Shown piece by piece: positions 1-6,851 of a DNA stretch of 22,007 nt. Source of the stretch: Candidatus Omnitrophota bacterium (GTDB lineage: Bacteria > Omnitrophota > Gorgyraeia > Tantalellales > Tantalellaceae); NCBI GenBank assembly GCA_013204685.1, contig JABMSC010000111.1:1-22007 (forward strand), read 5' to 3'. Every line of letters begins with the position of its first letter. The first letter of the stretch is position 1. A program made the position numbers and the translations under genes. The notes under the pieces were generated by a model. The model worked only from the letters and a program-made list of their open reading frames with translations. It did no database searches and was not told the origin of the DNA.

Positions 1-258
1 GAGCATTCCGCTTAAAAGGGTCCCGATAACGGCGCCCACAAGGAGAGAGCTTACGACAAGCTCCTGCATTTCGGTGCCGGCTTTGAACTGCTTGGCGATA
101 AATGGGAGGGCTCCGGAAATAACGCCTATATCCAGCCCGAATAGCAGCCCCGCCAAAGCGGCAGTCAGCGCGACCACATAGACCAATGTCTTGCATCTTC
201 TGGCCTCCTTGAGTTCACCGGCAAGCACCTGATCTGTCCCGGAAAGATCATTGTTCAT
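1..258 (-). CDS. Sugar-porter family MFS transporter, N-terminal fragment
   Basis: The complement reads 86 codons from an ATG at 258 to the window edge, so the gene is cut off. About 22 polar residues are followed by a first membrane helix rich in Ala/Leu/Gly, which contains [15 protein letters not shown]. That motif is typical of TM1 of the sugar porter family (XylE/GalP/AraE-like proton symporters of the inner membrane). A second helix starts near residue 67 ([19 protein letters not shown]), also as in the family. An AGGAG Shine-Dalgarno lies at 268-272, and a good sigma70 promoter faces this gene at 305-333. The sugar cannot be told from the fragment. The family assignment is firm and the substrate unknown. 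Confidence 0.85.
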   Translation of the reverse strand, partial: MNNDLSGTDQVLAGELKEARRCKTLVYVVALTAALAGLLFGLDIGVISGALPFIAKQFKAGTEMQELVVSSLLVGAVIGTLLSGML

Positions 259-304
259 AAAATATTTCTCCTTTGTTTGAATTGAGTTCAGTTTGATCAT
301 AACA

Positions 305-333
305 AGTATATTCTATAAATGCGTGTTGTACAA
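305..333 (-). promoter_or_regulatory. Sigma70-type promoter for the sugar transporter
   Basis: On the minus strand, TTGTAC (328-333) and TATACT (305-310) are separated by exactly 17 bp, and the start codon follows about 47 bp downstream. The position between divergent genes and the match to consensus make this a good prediction from sequence alone. Confidence 0.6.
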
Positions 334-366
334 ATTTTTCTTTGCGTCCGGAACACATCTTTTATT

Positions 367-395
367 TTGAAAATCCTGTTAACACCCTGTATAAT
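367..395 (+). promoter_or_regulatory. Sigma70-type promoter with start point on the ATG
   Basis: TTGAAA (367-372), a 17-bp spacer and a perfect TATAAT (390-395). The expected transcription start, about 7 bases after the -10 box, falls at about 402, which is the ATG of the next gene. This argues against the longer reading frame that opens at a TTG at 342 and suggests a leaderless transcript. Confidence 0.65.
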
Positions 396-401
396 GAGCA
401 T

Positions 402-1016
402 ATGCAGCTTATATCTAATCTTGGAATGTTGTTAGGCGGTGCCTGGGCTTCCGGTGTTAACCTTTATTTAACTATCAGTGTTCTGGGCATTGCGGACAAG
501 CTCGGCTGGATAACCCTTCCGGGCAGGCTCGACGTCATATCTCATCCGGCGGTCATTGCAGTGGCGCTGCTTCTCACCGCGATCGAATTTTTCGCTGATA
601 AGATACCTCTGGTTGACTCCGTGTGGGATTCTTTTCATACCTTTATCCGGCCGGTGGGCGGAGGGGCACTTGCTTTCTTAGCAACTTCGAATCTGGATCC
701 GGCATTCCAGCTATCAGCCGCAATGCTCGGGGGGACTGTCGCCCTGGACTCGCATCTCACAAAAGCAACCGCGCGGGCAGCGATCAATACCTCGCCTGAA
801 CCCATCTCTAACTCTATAGCCAGTGTGAGTGAAGACGGCCTTGTTATCGGGGCCCTGTGGCTCATAGTGCAGCATCCTGTGGTCGCCGGGATCCTGGTTG
901 TTTTGTTTATCATATTTTCAATATGGTTCCTCAGGACCATGTTCCGTTTTCTGAAAAAAGCGTTACGGTTTTTCTCCGGCACCTCCGGGAGCGCGGGAGA
1001 TCCCGGATCACAATGA
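402..1016 (+). CDS. DUF4126-like integral membrane protein
   Basis: About 204 residues from the ATG at 402. The N-terminal stretch GGAWASGVNLYLTISVLGIADKL, together with the block containing EFFADKIPLVDSVWDSFHTFIRP, matches my knowledge of the DUF4126 family of unknown function. Several hydrophobic helices follow, the last near the C-terminus (IVQHPVVAGILVVLFIIFSIWFL), and then a basic tail. The frame stays open upstream to a TTG at 342, but that would run through a consensus promoter. ATG 402 or ATG 426 is more likely, and neither has a clear Shine-Dalgarno. The stop codon overlaps the next start (ATGA at 1013-1016), so translation of the two is probably coupled. No function is claimed. Confidence 0.8.
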   Translation: MQLISNLGMLLGGAWASGVNLYLTISVLGIADKLGWITLPGRLDVISHPAVIAVALLLTAIEFFADKIPLVDSVWDSFHTFIRPVGGGALAFLATSNLDPAFQLSAAMLGGTVALDSHLTKATARAAINTSPEPISNSIASVSEDGLVIGALWLIVQHPVVAGILVVLFIIFSIWFLRTMFRFLKKALRFFSGTSGSAGDPGSQ

Positions 1017-1624
1017 AAAGACTTGTCCAAAAACTTGCATGCCGGGCGATCATCACGGCACTCATGTTCCCGGGGATAGCATTTGGGGCAGGCGTGCAAG
1101 ATCGTGAAGTGATCATAGTGCCGGTGGGCACCGTCCAGGCGGACATCCTTGAAGACCTGAAGGAAGTTTTAACTGACCGGTTTGACCTCGATTTCACTAT
1201 TATCGAGCCCATTCAAGTCCCCGCGAATGCATATAACCCGGAACGCAGGCAGTTCTATTCGGGGGACATTCTGGAATATCTCTCAGGAACCTATGACAAT
1301 AAAAAGGTCCTGGCCGTTATTGATGAGGACCTCTACGTTCCCGAACTCAATTTTATTTTCGGACAGGCGGAAATACCGGGAAGATGTGCTATAATATCTC
1401 TTACTCGGCTGAGACAGACTTACTACGGTCTTCCTGAAGATGAGGCGGCTTTCTTTGAGAGAGTAGTTAAAGAGGCCGTTCACGAACTCGGACACACCTA
1501 CGGAAAAGAACACTGCTCGGACGGAACTTGCGTAATGTTTTTCTCGAACAGCTTACAGGATACGGACAAAAAAAGTTCTTATTATTGCGCAAAATGTATT
1601 ATAACTGAAACGGAAGGGCATTAA
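1013..1624 (+). CDS. Secreted archaemetzincin-type zinc metalloprotease (M54)
   Basis: 203 residues. The start at 1013 gives a typical signal peptide (basic MKRLVQK, then a hydrophobic core ending GIAFGAG near residue 27). The catalytic motif HELGHTYGKEH (residues 157-167) supplies three zinc-binding histidines and the general-base Glu158. It is followed by Cys168, Cys173-Val-Met (Met-turn) and a CxxC at 192-195. This is the extended motif of the archaemetzincin/archaelysin family, including the signature SNSLQDTDKK, where the four cysteines bind a second zinc. The frame is open further upstream (to 857), but that would bury the signal peptide and overlap the DUF4126 gene. Translation is probably coupled through the ATGA overlap. 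The natural substrate is unknown, and export to the periplasm or outside is inferred from the signal peptide. Confidence 0.9.
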   Translation: MKRLVQKLACRAIITALMFPGIAFGAGVQDREVIIVPVGTVQADILEDLKEVLTDRFDLDFTIIEPIQVPANAYNPERRQFYSGDILEYLSGTYDNKKVLAVIDEDLYVPELNFIFGQAEIPGRCAIISLTRLRQTYYGLPEDEAAFFERVVKEAVHELGHTYGKEHCSDGTCVMFFSNSLQDTDKKSSYYCAKCIITETEGH

Positions 1625-1840
1625 ATGAAAATACGACTATATCATGTGCTGCCGGTAATTTTGATCATACTGGGAGCCATTCTATTTTTCACAGCAATTT
1701 CCATGGGCGGAAAAAAGATACGTACTGTTGTTGAATGGACCGAGGTCGTGGAGGCAGGTAAATACCGTACGCGGATCGAATGGGTGGATGAACAAAATGA
1801 GGAAATACTTCCTATCTTTAGGGAAAAACTAAAGAGGTGA
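1625..1840 (+). CDS. Small single-pass membrane protein of unknown function
   Basis: 71 residues, starting directly after the archaemetzincin stop codon (TAA at 1622-1624, ATG at 1625), so it is the third gene of the same transcript. One hydrophobic helix (about residues 8-28, VLPVILIILGAILFFTAISMG) is followed by a short, charged, probably extracytoplasmic tail with an alternating pattern (VVEWTEVVEAGKYRTRIEWVDE). I do not recognise a family. Its close linkage suggests a partner or anchor for the protease or the DUF4126 protein, but nothing in the sequence proves that. Confidence 0.6.
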   Translation: MKIRLYHVLPVILIILGAILFFTAISMGGKKIRTVVEWTEVVEAGKYRTRIEWVDEQNEEILPIFREKLKR

Positions 1841-1928
1841 TGTTTTCTGCCGCGCTTGCTTGCAAAATTCTACAATATCGGGCATATTATATAAATATTT
1901 TTAACTTGAGTTATAATAGGAGGGGCAA

Positions 1929-2342
1929 ATGACAACGTTTGAATATAGAAAGCTCTTCAGGGCGGATGCTATTGTTAAAGTGGATTACAAAACGACCCAG
2001 GAGCCCATACTCTCGGGGGTTGCTTTTACGAAAAATCTCAGCCAGACCGGGATCTGCGTCGTCATGCCTGACAAGTTGGTCGCAAACAGAAAACTTGAAC
2101 TCAAGATCTATGTTTCTGAAAATAAAGAGTTCGTTGGCGCTGAAGGCATAGTCCTGTGGCAAAAACCATGTCTTTTTGTCCCGGAAAGCGGAAAAGCATA
2201 TTACCTGACCGGCATGCAGATAGTTGATATGTCTCCGGAAGACGCCATAAGGGAATCCGACTTTGTGCGGGGTTTTCTTGTCAAAAAAAGTGAAGAACAG
2301 AACAAAGAAATAATCACTAAACTGGAGGAACTCGGCCCCTGA
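1929..2342 (+). CDS. PilZ-domain c-di-GMP-binding protein
   Basis: 137 residues, essentially one PilZ domain plus a charged helical tail. The two conserved c-di-GMP-binding elements are visible: RKLFR (residues 7-11, RxxxR) and NLSQTG (36-41, D/NxSxxG). The later beta-barrel strands fit the family (LELKIYV, GIVLWQK, TGMQIVDMSPED). An AGGAGGGG ribosome binding site at 1918-1925 fixes the start. It is probably a cytoplasmic effector of c-di-GMP. A c-di-GMP riboswitch 5 kb downstream in the same window shows that the second messenger is used here in at least two ways. The target process is unknown. Confidence 0.88.
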   Translation: MTTFEYRKLFRADAIVKVDYKTTQEPILSGVAFTKNLSQTGICVVMPDKLVANRKLELKIYVSENKEFVGAEGIVLWQKPCLFVPESGKAYYLTGMQIVDMSPEDAIRESDFVRGFLVKKSEEQNKEIITKLEELGP

Positions 2343-2491
2343 AGGGGCACTTATCATGCTGTTAAAAAAAATAATTTTCCTGTTAAATAAAATTAAAAAA
2401 ACTGTGTCTGACTCTTGCGTTTTCACAAAATGTAATGTAAATTTTCTCTATAGAAAGTTTTTAATTATGTTTAACAACAAAAGGAGTACAC

Positions 2492-2644
2492 ATGGCGTGT
2501 AAAAAGAAAGCTTGCGGCAAGAAAAAAGCTGCTAAGAAAAAGGTAGCCAAGAAGAAGGTTGTTAAAAAGAAAGTGGCGAAGGAAAAAGTAGCCAAGAAGA
2601 AAGTCGTGAAGAAAAAAGTAGCCAAGAAGAAAAAGAAGAAATAG
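2492..2644 (+). CDS. Lysine-rich histone H1-like mini-protein
   Basis: 50 residues. About 60% are lysine, and nearly all the rest are Ala, Val, Cys or Gly. After a Cys-containing head (MACKKKACGKKKAAKK) the protein is made of repeated KKVAKK/KKVVKK units with a single Glu. A strong AAAGGAG site (2480-2486) precedes the ATG, and a strong terminator follows the stop by 20 bases, so this is a real monocistronic gene. The composition resembles the H1-like C-terminal tails of Chlamydiae and related bacteria. Non-specific DNA or RNA binding is inferred from charge alone. The two cysteines at residues 3 and 8 could cross-link or bind metal. Confidence 0.75.
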   Translation: MACKKKACGKKKAAKKKVAKKKVVKKKVAKEKVAKKKVVKKKVAKKKKKK

Positions 2645-2663
2645 GCATCTGGAACATACATAG

Positions 2664-2701
2664 AAAAACCCCCGGGCTTTTAAGCTGCGGGGGTTTTTTT
2701 T
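2664..2701 (+). terminator. Intrinsic terminator after the lysine-rich gene
   Basis: AAAAACCCCC (2664-2673) pairs with GGGGGTTTTT, and an inner GCTT/AAGC stem closes the loop. A run of eight T follows (2693-2701). The matching A-run on the left arm means it could also act on the other strand. Confidence 0.85.
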
Positions 2702-2909
2702 GTGCTATGAATTACCAGGGATTGGATGTGAAAGACCACATAAAAAGCCCTGCACAGAAAACTAATGTCAGTATTATCATTTATCCTACCTCCATCTAGA
2801 GAATATACCTGCTGAAGTCCGAATTTGCAAGCCCGCTGAGAATAAATATTTTTAGCCCCTGGGGGCACAATTGCTCACTGGCTTGCGGCTTACGAATTTC
2901 ACCTGAGTG
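2702..2909. other. Intergenic stretch without a recognised element
   Basis: I see no credible gene here. A short GCCCCTGGGGGC palindrome lies near 2854-2866, but it lacks a T-run and sits alone. The sigma factor promoters begin just to the right. Confidence 0.5.
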
Positions 2910-2938
2910 CTGAAATCGCCCCCAGATTATGATATAAT
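2910..2938 (+). promoter_or_regulatory. Housekeeping promoter upstream of the ECF sigma operon
   Basis: A perfect TATAAT (2933-2938) has an extended -10 TG at 2930-2931 and a partial -35 (CTGAAA, 2910-2915) at 17-bp spacing. It would give basal expression of the sigma/anti-sigma pair in addition to the ECF promoter just downstream. Confidence 0.6.
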
Positions 2939-2949
2939 ACGCATGATCC

Positions 2950-2978
2950 GGAACTTTTCCTATATATAGATTGTCTAA
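2950..2978 (+). promoter_or_regulatory. ECF-type promoter (GGAAC-N18-GTCTAA), copy 1
   Basis: GGAACTTTT begins at 2950 and GTCTAAG at 2973, leaving 18 bp between GGAAC and GTCTAA. The elements and spacing match those at 4058-4086 upstream of the Spy-like gene. The GGAAC -35 with a GTC/TCTAA-like -10 is the typical layout of promoters read by RpoE-type ECF sigma factors. The predicted start is about 30 bp before the sigma gene, so the factor probably activates its own transcription. Confidence 0.8.
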
Positions 2979-3008
2979 GTGTTTAGAGGGGAGCGCAGCG
3001 GGAGAGAT

Positions 3009-3575
3009 ATGAAGCAGATACCAAAAGAGACAATTTTAAGGGCTTCTCGAGGAGATATGGAAGCTTTTAAGGAGATATATGACATATCCTCCGGTTTCGT
3101 ATATACAGTGGTTTACCGTATTGTTCGCAATTCTGAGGATGCACAAGAGGTCACACAAGACGTATTTATGAGTATATACCAAAAAATAAACACTTTCAGG
3201 TTCAAGTCATCACTTAAAACATGGCTTTACAGAATTGCAACTAACAGGGCAATAAACATGTATCGAAAAAGAGCTAAAGAAAAGGGAAGAAAGGTTACTT
3301 TCGAGGATAATATAAAATATGACAGCGACGTCTTCAATAAAACGGCAGTAAACTTTGAGCGGGAACACGCAGAGAAGCTGGTTAAAGCAATGCTGGGGAG
3401 TCTTCCTTGTGAGCAGCGAGCGTGCATAGTGCTTAAGGACATTGAGGGTTTAAGGTATCAGGAAATCGCTGAAGTTCTGGGCATTAAAATAAATACCGTT
3501 AGATCAAGACTTAAAAGGGCCCGGGAGAAACTCCTGGCTCTTAAGGAAACCGGGGAGAGTAGCCATGAAATGTAA
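3009..3575 (+). CDS. ECF-subfamily RNA polymerase sigma factor (RpoE-like)
   Basis: 188 residues from ATG 3009, preceded by GGGAGAG at 3000-3006. The in-frame GTG at 2979 has no ribosome binding site and would lie at the ECF promoter start point. Region 2 is visible at residues 17-88, with the -10-binding helix EDAQEVTQDVFMSIYQKI and the segment FRFKSSLKTWLYRIATNRAI. After a linker, region 4 (131-175, LPCEQRACIVLKDIEGLRYQEIAEVLGI then TVRSRLKRAREKL) carries the helix-turn-helix for the GGAAC -35 box. The last codons overlap the anti-sigma gene by 11 bases, as is usual for sigma/anti-sigma pairs. It likely directs the two GGAAC promoters in this window. Confidence 0.95.
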   Translation: MKQIPKETILRASRGDMEAFKEIYDISSGFVYTVVYRIVRNSEDAQEVTQDVFMSIYQKINTFRFKSSLKTWLYRIATNRAINMYRKRAKEKGRKVTFEDNIKYDSDVFNKTAVNFEREHAEKLVKAMLGSLPCEQRACIVLKDIEGLRYQEIAEVLGIKINTVRSRLKRAREKLLALKETGESSHEM

Positions 3576-4056
3576 AAAGATACGCGATATTATATTGTCA
3601 GATTACACTGACGGCGAATTAAGCTCCGATAGGCAAAAACTTATTGAAGATCACCTCAAAGGATGCCCGGCTTGCCGTGAGTTTCTGGAAGAACTTACCG
3701 GCGGGATCGTCACTCCTCTGAGAGAAAGCGGACACGTTAAACCACCCGCGGAGGTGTGGAACAGGATCGAAAGGGCTATAGGGGAAAAGGAAAAAAGCGG
3801 CGCGGGAGAAACGTTGCTCGACTGGATCAAAGCGCGCGCAGAACTGCCTGTTCTCAGAAGAAAGCCGGCGTTTGTTCTGGCAACAATACTGGTAGCGTTC
3901 CTTCTCGCGGGTGGGATCACCGCAAGATATTTTAGCGAAAGACGAGGGGTAAACACCTATATAGAAGAACAGTTTGACTTCCTGGACTCTTTAGCGAACG
4001 GCAACGGAGATTCCTATGAAGACAATGGATTTTCTTTGGATTATTTTCTTTTGTAG
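3565..4056 (+). CDS. Membrane anti-sigma factor with zinc-finger (zf-HC2) domain
   Basis: 163 residues. The N-terminal anti-sigma zinc-finger motif has Cys3, His30, Cys34 and Cys37 (HLKGCPAC), as in the ZAS/zf-HC2 family that binds an ECF sigma factor in the cytoplasm. A single transmembrane helix follows at about residues 101-120 (PAFVLATILVAFLLAGGITA), with a short acidic C-terminal tail outside. The start overlaps the end of the sigma gene by 11 bases, giving coupled translation and fixing the partner. The extracytoplasmic tail is only about 40 residues, so the stress sensor may be a separate protein. The Spy-like gene just downstream is a plausible candidate, but that is inference. Confidence 0.92.
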   Translation: MKCKKIRDIILSDYTDGELSSDRQKLIEDHLKGCPACREFLEELTGGIVTPLRESGHVKPPAEVWNRIERAIGEKEKSGAGETLLDWIKARAELPVLRRKPAFVLATILVAFLLAGGITARYFSERRGVNTYIEEQFDFLDSLANGNGDSYEDNGFSLDYFLL

Positions 4057-4057
4057 C

Positions 4058-4086
4058 GGAACTTTTTTGTGTTCCCATATGTCTAA
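4058..4086 (+). promoter_or_regulatory. ECF-type promoter (GGAAC-N18-GTCTAA), copy 2
   Basis: GGAACTTTT begins at 4058 and GTCTAAG at 4081, with the same 18-bp spacing as copy 1. It lies just after the anti-sigma stop codon and about 50 bp before the Spy-like gene, which therefore appears to be a direct target of the sigma factor. Confidence 0.82.
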
Positions 4087-4135
4087 GATAGTGTATGGGG
4101 AGGAAAGTTAAACACAAAAAAGAAGGAGGCGTGAA

Positions 4136-4669
4136 ATGAAGAAGCAAATTATCAAGGTATCGGTGCTATTTACAGTTTTAGGCATGCTCTTTATGTTGCC
4201 GGTGGCAGAGGCCCGGGGTTACGAAGGAGCACCTGGAGAGAAGGGTGAGGCCTGTGAAAGGGCGGGAAAGATCAACAATCTTGTTGAGAAACTTGATCTT
4301 ACCCCGGAGCAGCAGGAACTCATGAAAAAACACCGCCAGGATACAAAGACGAACGTAAAGGAACTTAAGGAGGAGATGAAAGCAAATCGCAAGGCCCTGC
4401 ACGAAGAAATGAAGAAGTATGACGCAGATACCTCTAGTATAAATGCTACTGTTGCCAGGATTAAGGAGCTTCGGGGCAAACTTCTAGACTATAAGGTTGC
4501 CGGGTTCCTCCAGACAAAAGAGATATTAACGCAGGAACAGTTCGAAAAAATGCAGCAAATGAGAGCTGAGCGCAAGGAACGCAAGGGGAAGAAGGGCGAA
4601 GGGTTCAGAGGTAAACGAGATTCCGGAGGCCGCCATCATGGAGAAGGCCGCCCGGAGGGAGGCTTTTAA
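4136..4669 (+). CDS. Spy/CpxP-like periplasmic protein with LTxxQ motifs
   Basis: 177 residues with a signal peptide (KKQIIKVSVLFTVLGMLFML, cleavage near AEA at 24-26). The mature protein is highly charged and helical. It carries two LTxxQ motifs, LTPEQ (55-59) and LTQEQ (131-135), the hallmark of the Spy/CpxP/CnrX-like family of periplasmic chaperones and metal or envelope-stress sensors. The C-terminus is a basic Gly/Arg/Lys/His-rich tail that could bind metal or acidic ligands. AAGGAGG at 4125-4131 sets the start. With its own copy of the ECF promoter it is probably an output, and perhaps a feedback element, of the sigma/anti-sigma pair upstream. Confidence 0.85.
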   Translation: MKKQIIKVSVLFTVLGMLFMLPVAEARGYEGAPGEKGEACERAGKINNLVEKLDLTPEQQELMKKHRQDTKTNVKELKEEMKANRKALHEEMKKYDADTSSINATVARIKELRGKLLDYKVAGFLQTKEILTQEQFEKMQQMRAERKERKGKKGEGFRGKRDSGGRHHGEGRPEGGF

Positions 4670-4700
4670 GCACCCTTTCTTGTTGCGTTTTTATATAGAC

Positions 4701-4725
4701 AGGGGCATGTCGCGTGAGTGCCCCT
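4701..4725. terminator. Possible hairpin preceding the main terminator
   Basis: AGGGGCA (4701-4707) pairs with TGCCCCT (4719-4725) around an 11-base loop. It has no T-run of its own on the plus strand, so it may only assist the stronger hairpin just downstream. Confidence 0.4.
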
Positions 4726-4728
4726 TGC

Positions 4729-4771
4729 AAAAAACCGGGTGAAGCGAAACGGTCTTTCACCCGGTTTTTTT
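4729..4771. terminator. Bidirectional intrinsic terminator
   Basis: AAAAAACCGGGTGAA pairs with TTTCACCCGGTTTTTT, with an A-run on one side and a T-run on the other. It serves the Spy-like gene from the left and the convergent helicase gene, which ends at 4788, from the right. Confidence 0.88.
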
Positions 4772-4787
4772 GTCACCGGAAGACCGG

Positions 4788-6719
4788 CTATAAAATTCTC
4801 AGCTGTTTCTCAGCATCGATTATATCGCGGTTTATAAGGCTTACTGCTTTGTGGACCCTGTCTTTAAGCTCGTCCGAGGCGGGGGTGTCGAATATCTCGC
4901 GAAGGACCTGAACTGCCATTCTGAAATAACGTATCACTTCACCTTCATCGGTATCGGTGCGCCGGAGTATCTCGTCAAAATCTTCCTTATTCATCCATCC
5001 TGCAATGGAAGGGGTCAGGTGGTAGAAAAAGGGCTTCGAGGGGGTCAGTATCCCGCTCCTGAGTTCCTTTCGATGTATCCGTGCCATCAATCCGTCCGTC
5101 TCATGCTTGAGACGTGATGCGGGCTTGTTAAGCTTCGGCATGTGAGCGCCTTTGCGGGGTTCATATACGAGTGCAACGGCAAGCATTGCAAGATCGTTCA
5201 CGGAAAGCCCCTCAAGGTAGCCGCTGCAATACATCTCTGAAAGCGGGAGTTCGTATCCGTATATCTGGGAGGCAAACTTGCCTTTTTCCGTTAAGCCGTC
5301 CTTTCCTATGTAACCCATCTCTTCAAGGAGGTCAACCTTTGCGTGCATAAGCTGAACTGCCTTTTGGCGCCGCTCCTTCTTCTCCTGAAAATAATGCAGG
5401 GATTTGGTGTATATTTCGTAGAGATCATTCCCGTATTTTTCATAAAGGTTTAATATTGTCGCGTATGAGGCGTTGAACCGGGAACGCACCTTTTCGGGCT
5501 CTCCATATATTATCCTCACAAGTTCCTTTATGGATAACCTGCCCGGGTTTATGCGGCTGAAAACAAAGCCTTCGGTGTCAATGCCGCGGCGGCCGGCCCG
5601 GCCCGCCATCTGGTAAAAATCCCGCGTCTTAAGGTTAGCGAAGTGACGGCCGTAGAATTTTCTGAGCTCGTCAAATATTACCGTGCGCGCGGGCATGTTT
5701 ATCCCCAGAGCAAAGGTCTCGGTCGTGAAGATAACTTTTATAAGGCGGCTTGTAAAAAGCCTCTCTATGACCTCCTTGAGGGTGGGGAGCATCCCGGCAT
5801 GGTGATACGCTATCCCGCGTTCAATCAAAGGACGCATTTCTGCGGCGCTTTTTTCGCCCGACAAGTCAAACCGTGCGCAAAGGTCCCTGTAGACTTCACT
5901 GATCTTTTCTTTTTCTTCCCTGCTGAGAAAATCAAATTTTATCATTTCATCCGCCAGGTACTCACAGCGGCGTCTGCCGAATGCGAAGTAAATGCAGGGG
6001 AGGCGGTCATTCTTCTCAAGATCTTTTATAAGCGTGTCCAGGCGGTTGGGTTTAATATGCTGGGCAGGGGCAGTTGTCCTTCTTCCGCGCCTGTAGTAAG
6101 ATCTGGGCCTTGTTGGGAAAGACGCCCTGATCTTTTTAAGATTGTCCAGGATAGAGCCCTGGTACTGGTAAAAAAAGTGAAGGGGTACAGGGCGGCTGTC
6201 TTCTTTTACTACTTTGAGAGGCCGTTTATGTATTGAATGTATCCAATCCGCGAATTCGTCTATATTCGGGATAGTGGCTGAAAGAGCAAGCATTTTCATG
6301 TGAGGTGGGAGAAAGATAAGAGACTCTTCCCAGACAGTTCCCCGCTCAAAATCGTCAATATAATGTATCTCGTCGAATATGATCCAGGAATATCCCTCCA
6401 GGTCGTGCGAATCTTCCAGCACCTTGTTGCGGAATATTTCAGTGGTCATTATAAGAACGGGCGCGTGAGGATTAATGGAGACGTCACCGGTTAAAATGCC
6501 GATCTTATCCTTGAAAGGGACCTGAAAATCGCGGAATTTCTGGTTAGAAAGGGCTTTTATGGGCGCTGTATATATAACCCGGGTGTTGTTTTTCAGGCAA
6601 TCGTTTATGACGTGCTCCGCAATAACCGTTTTACCCGCACCGGTGGGGGCCGAGACAATAACGGAATGGCCGCCGGTGATGTAGTCTATAGCTTCTTGCT
6701 GAAAAGGATCATATTTCAT
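4788..6719 (-). CDS. Ski2-like DExH-box RNA/DNA helicase
   Basis: 643 residues from the ATG at 6719. Superfamily 2 motifs appear in order: Q-like FQQEAI, Walker A APTGAGKT (24-31), Ia APIKALSNQK, Walker B DEIH (116-119), motif III SAT (147-149), motif V TTETFALGINMPA and motif VI QMAGRAGRRG (370-379). The combination DEIH with QMAGRAGRRG and the spacing fit Ski2/Mtr4/HelY-type helicases. The C-terminal helical part resembles a reduced DSHCT domain. The frame extends to a GTG at 6812, but that adds a hydrophobic stretch foreign to the family and lies at a TATAAT. The MKYDPFQQEA start is the natural N-terminus. A weak promoter (extended TG plus GATAAT, 6727-6732) lies 8 bases upstream of it, so this mRNA may also be leaderless. 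RNA unwinding during decay or processing is likely. Confidence 0.9.
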   Translation of the reverse strand: MKYDPFQQEAIDYITGGHSVIVSAPTGAGKTVIAEHVINDCLKNNTRVIYTAPIKALSNQKFRDFQVPFKDKIGILTGDVSINPHAPVLIMTTEIFRNKVLEDSHDLEGYSWIIFDEIHYIDDFERGTVWEESLIFLPPHMKMLALSATIPNIDEFADWIHSIHKRPLKVVKEDSRPVPLHFFYQYQGSILDNLKKIRASFPTRPRSYYRRGRRTTAPAQHIKPNRLDTLIKDLEKNDRLPCIYFAFGRRRCEYLADEMIKFDFLSREEKEKISEVYRDLCARFDLSGEKSAAEMRPLIERGIAYHHAGMLPTLKEVIERLFTSRLIKVIFTTETFALGINMPARTVIFDELRKFYGRHFANLKTRDFYQMAGRAGRRGIDTEGFVFSRINPGRLSIKELVRIIYGEPEKVRSRFNASYATILNLYEKYGNDLYEIYTKSLHYFQEKKERRQKAVQLMHAKVDLLEEMGYIGKDGLTEKGKFASQIYGYELPLSEMYCSGYLEGLSVNDLAMLAVALVYEPRKGAHMPKLNKPASRLKHETDGLMARIHRKELRSGILTPSKPFFYHLTPSIAGWMNKEDFDEILRRTDTDEGEVIRYFRMAVQVLREIFDTPASDELKDRVHKAVSLINRDIIDAEKQLRIL

Positions 6720-6770
6720 AGGGACAATTATCGCATACGGGGGGAAGGGGAGTAAAGGGAATAATGCTGT

Positions 6771-6799
6771 TTGAAAAATCAGATCATTTGCATTATAAT
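6771..6799 (+). promoter_or_regulatory. Sigma70-type promoter for the small membrane protein
   Basis: TTGAAA (6771-6776), a 17-bp spacer and a perfect TATAAT (6794-6799). It lies in the gap between the divergent helicase and the small gene that starts at 6852. Confidence 0.65.
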
Positions 6800-6851
6800 A
6801 GAAATGATGCACTTTGAGTTCTTGTTTTTTTAATCAAGAGGTAGATCAAGT

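Noticed and set aside
342..401. N-terminal extension of the DUF4126 gene from a TTG at 342
   Set aside because: It would run through a consensus promoter and add residues unlike the family.
2336..2349. GCCCC/GGGGC hairpin at the end of the PilZ gene as a terminator
   Set aside because: The stem is only five base pairs and no T-run follows directly, so I do not call it.
2461..2661. Minus-strand frame rich in Phe (FFLATFF repeats)
   Set aside because: It is the antisense of the AAG-rich lysine gene, which has a good Shine-Dalgarno and terminator on the plus strand.
5643..6236. Long plus-strand frame of 197 codons
   Set aside because: It lies antisense within the helicase gene, whose motifs are complete. 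No domain and no ribosome binding site were seen.
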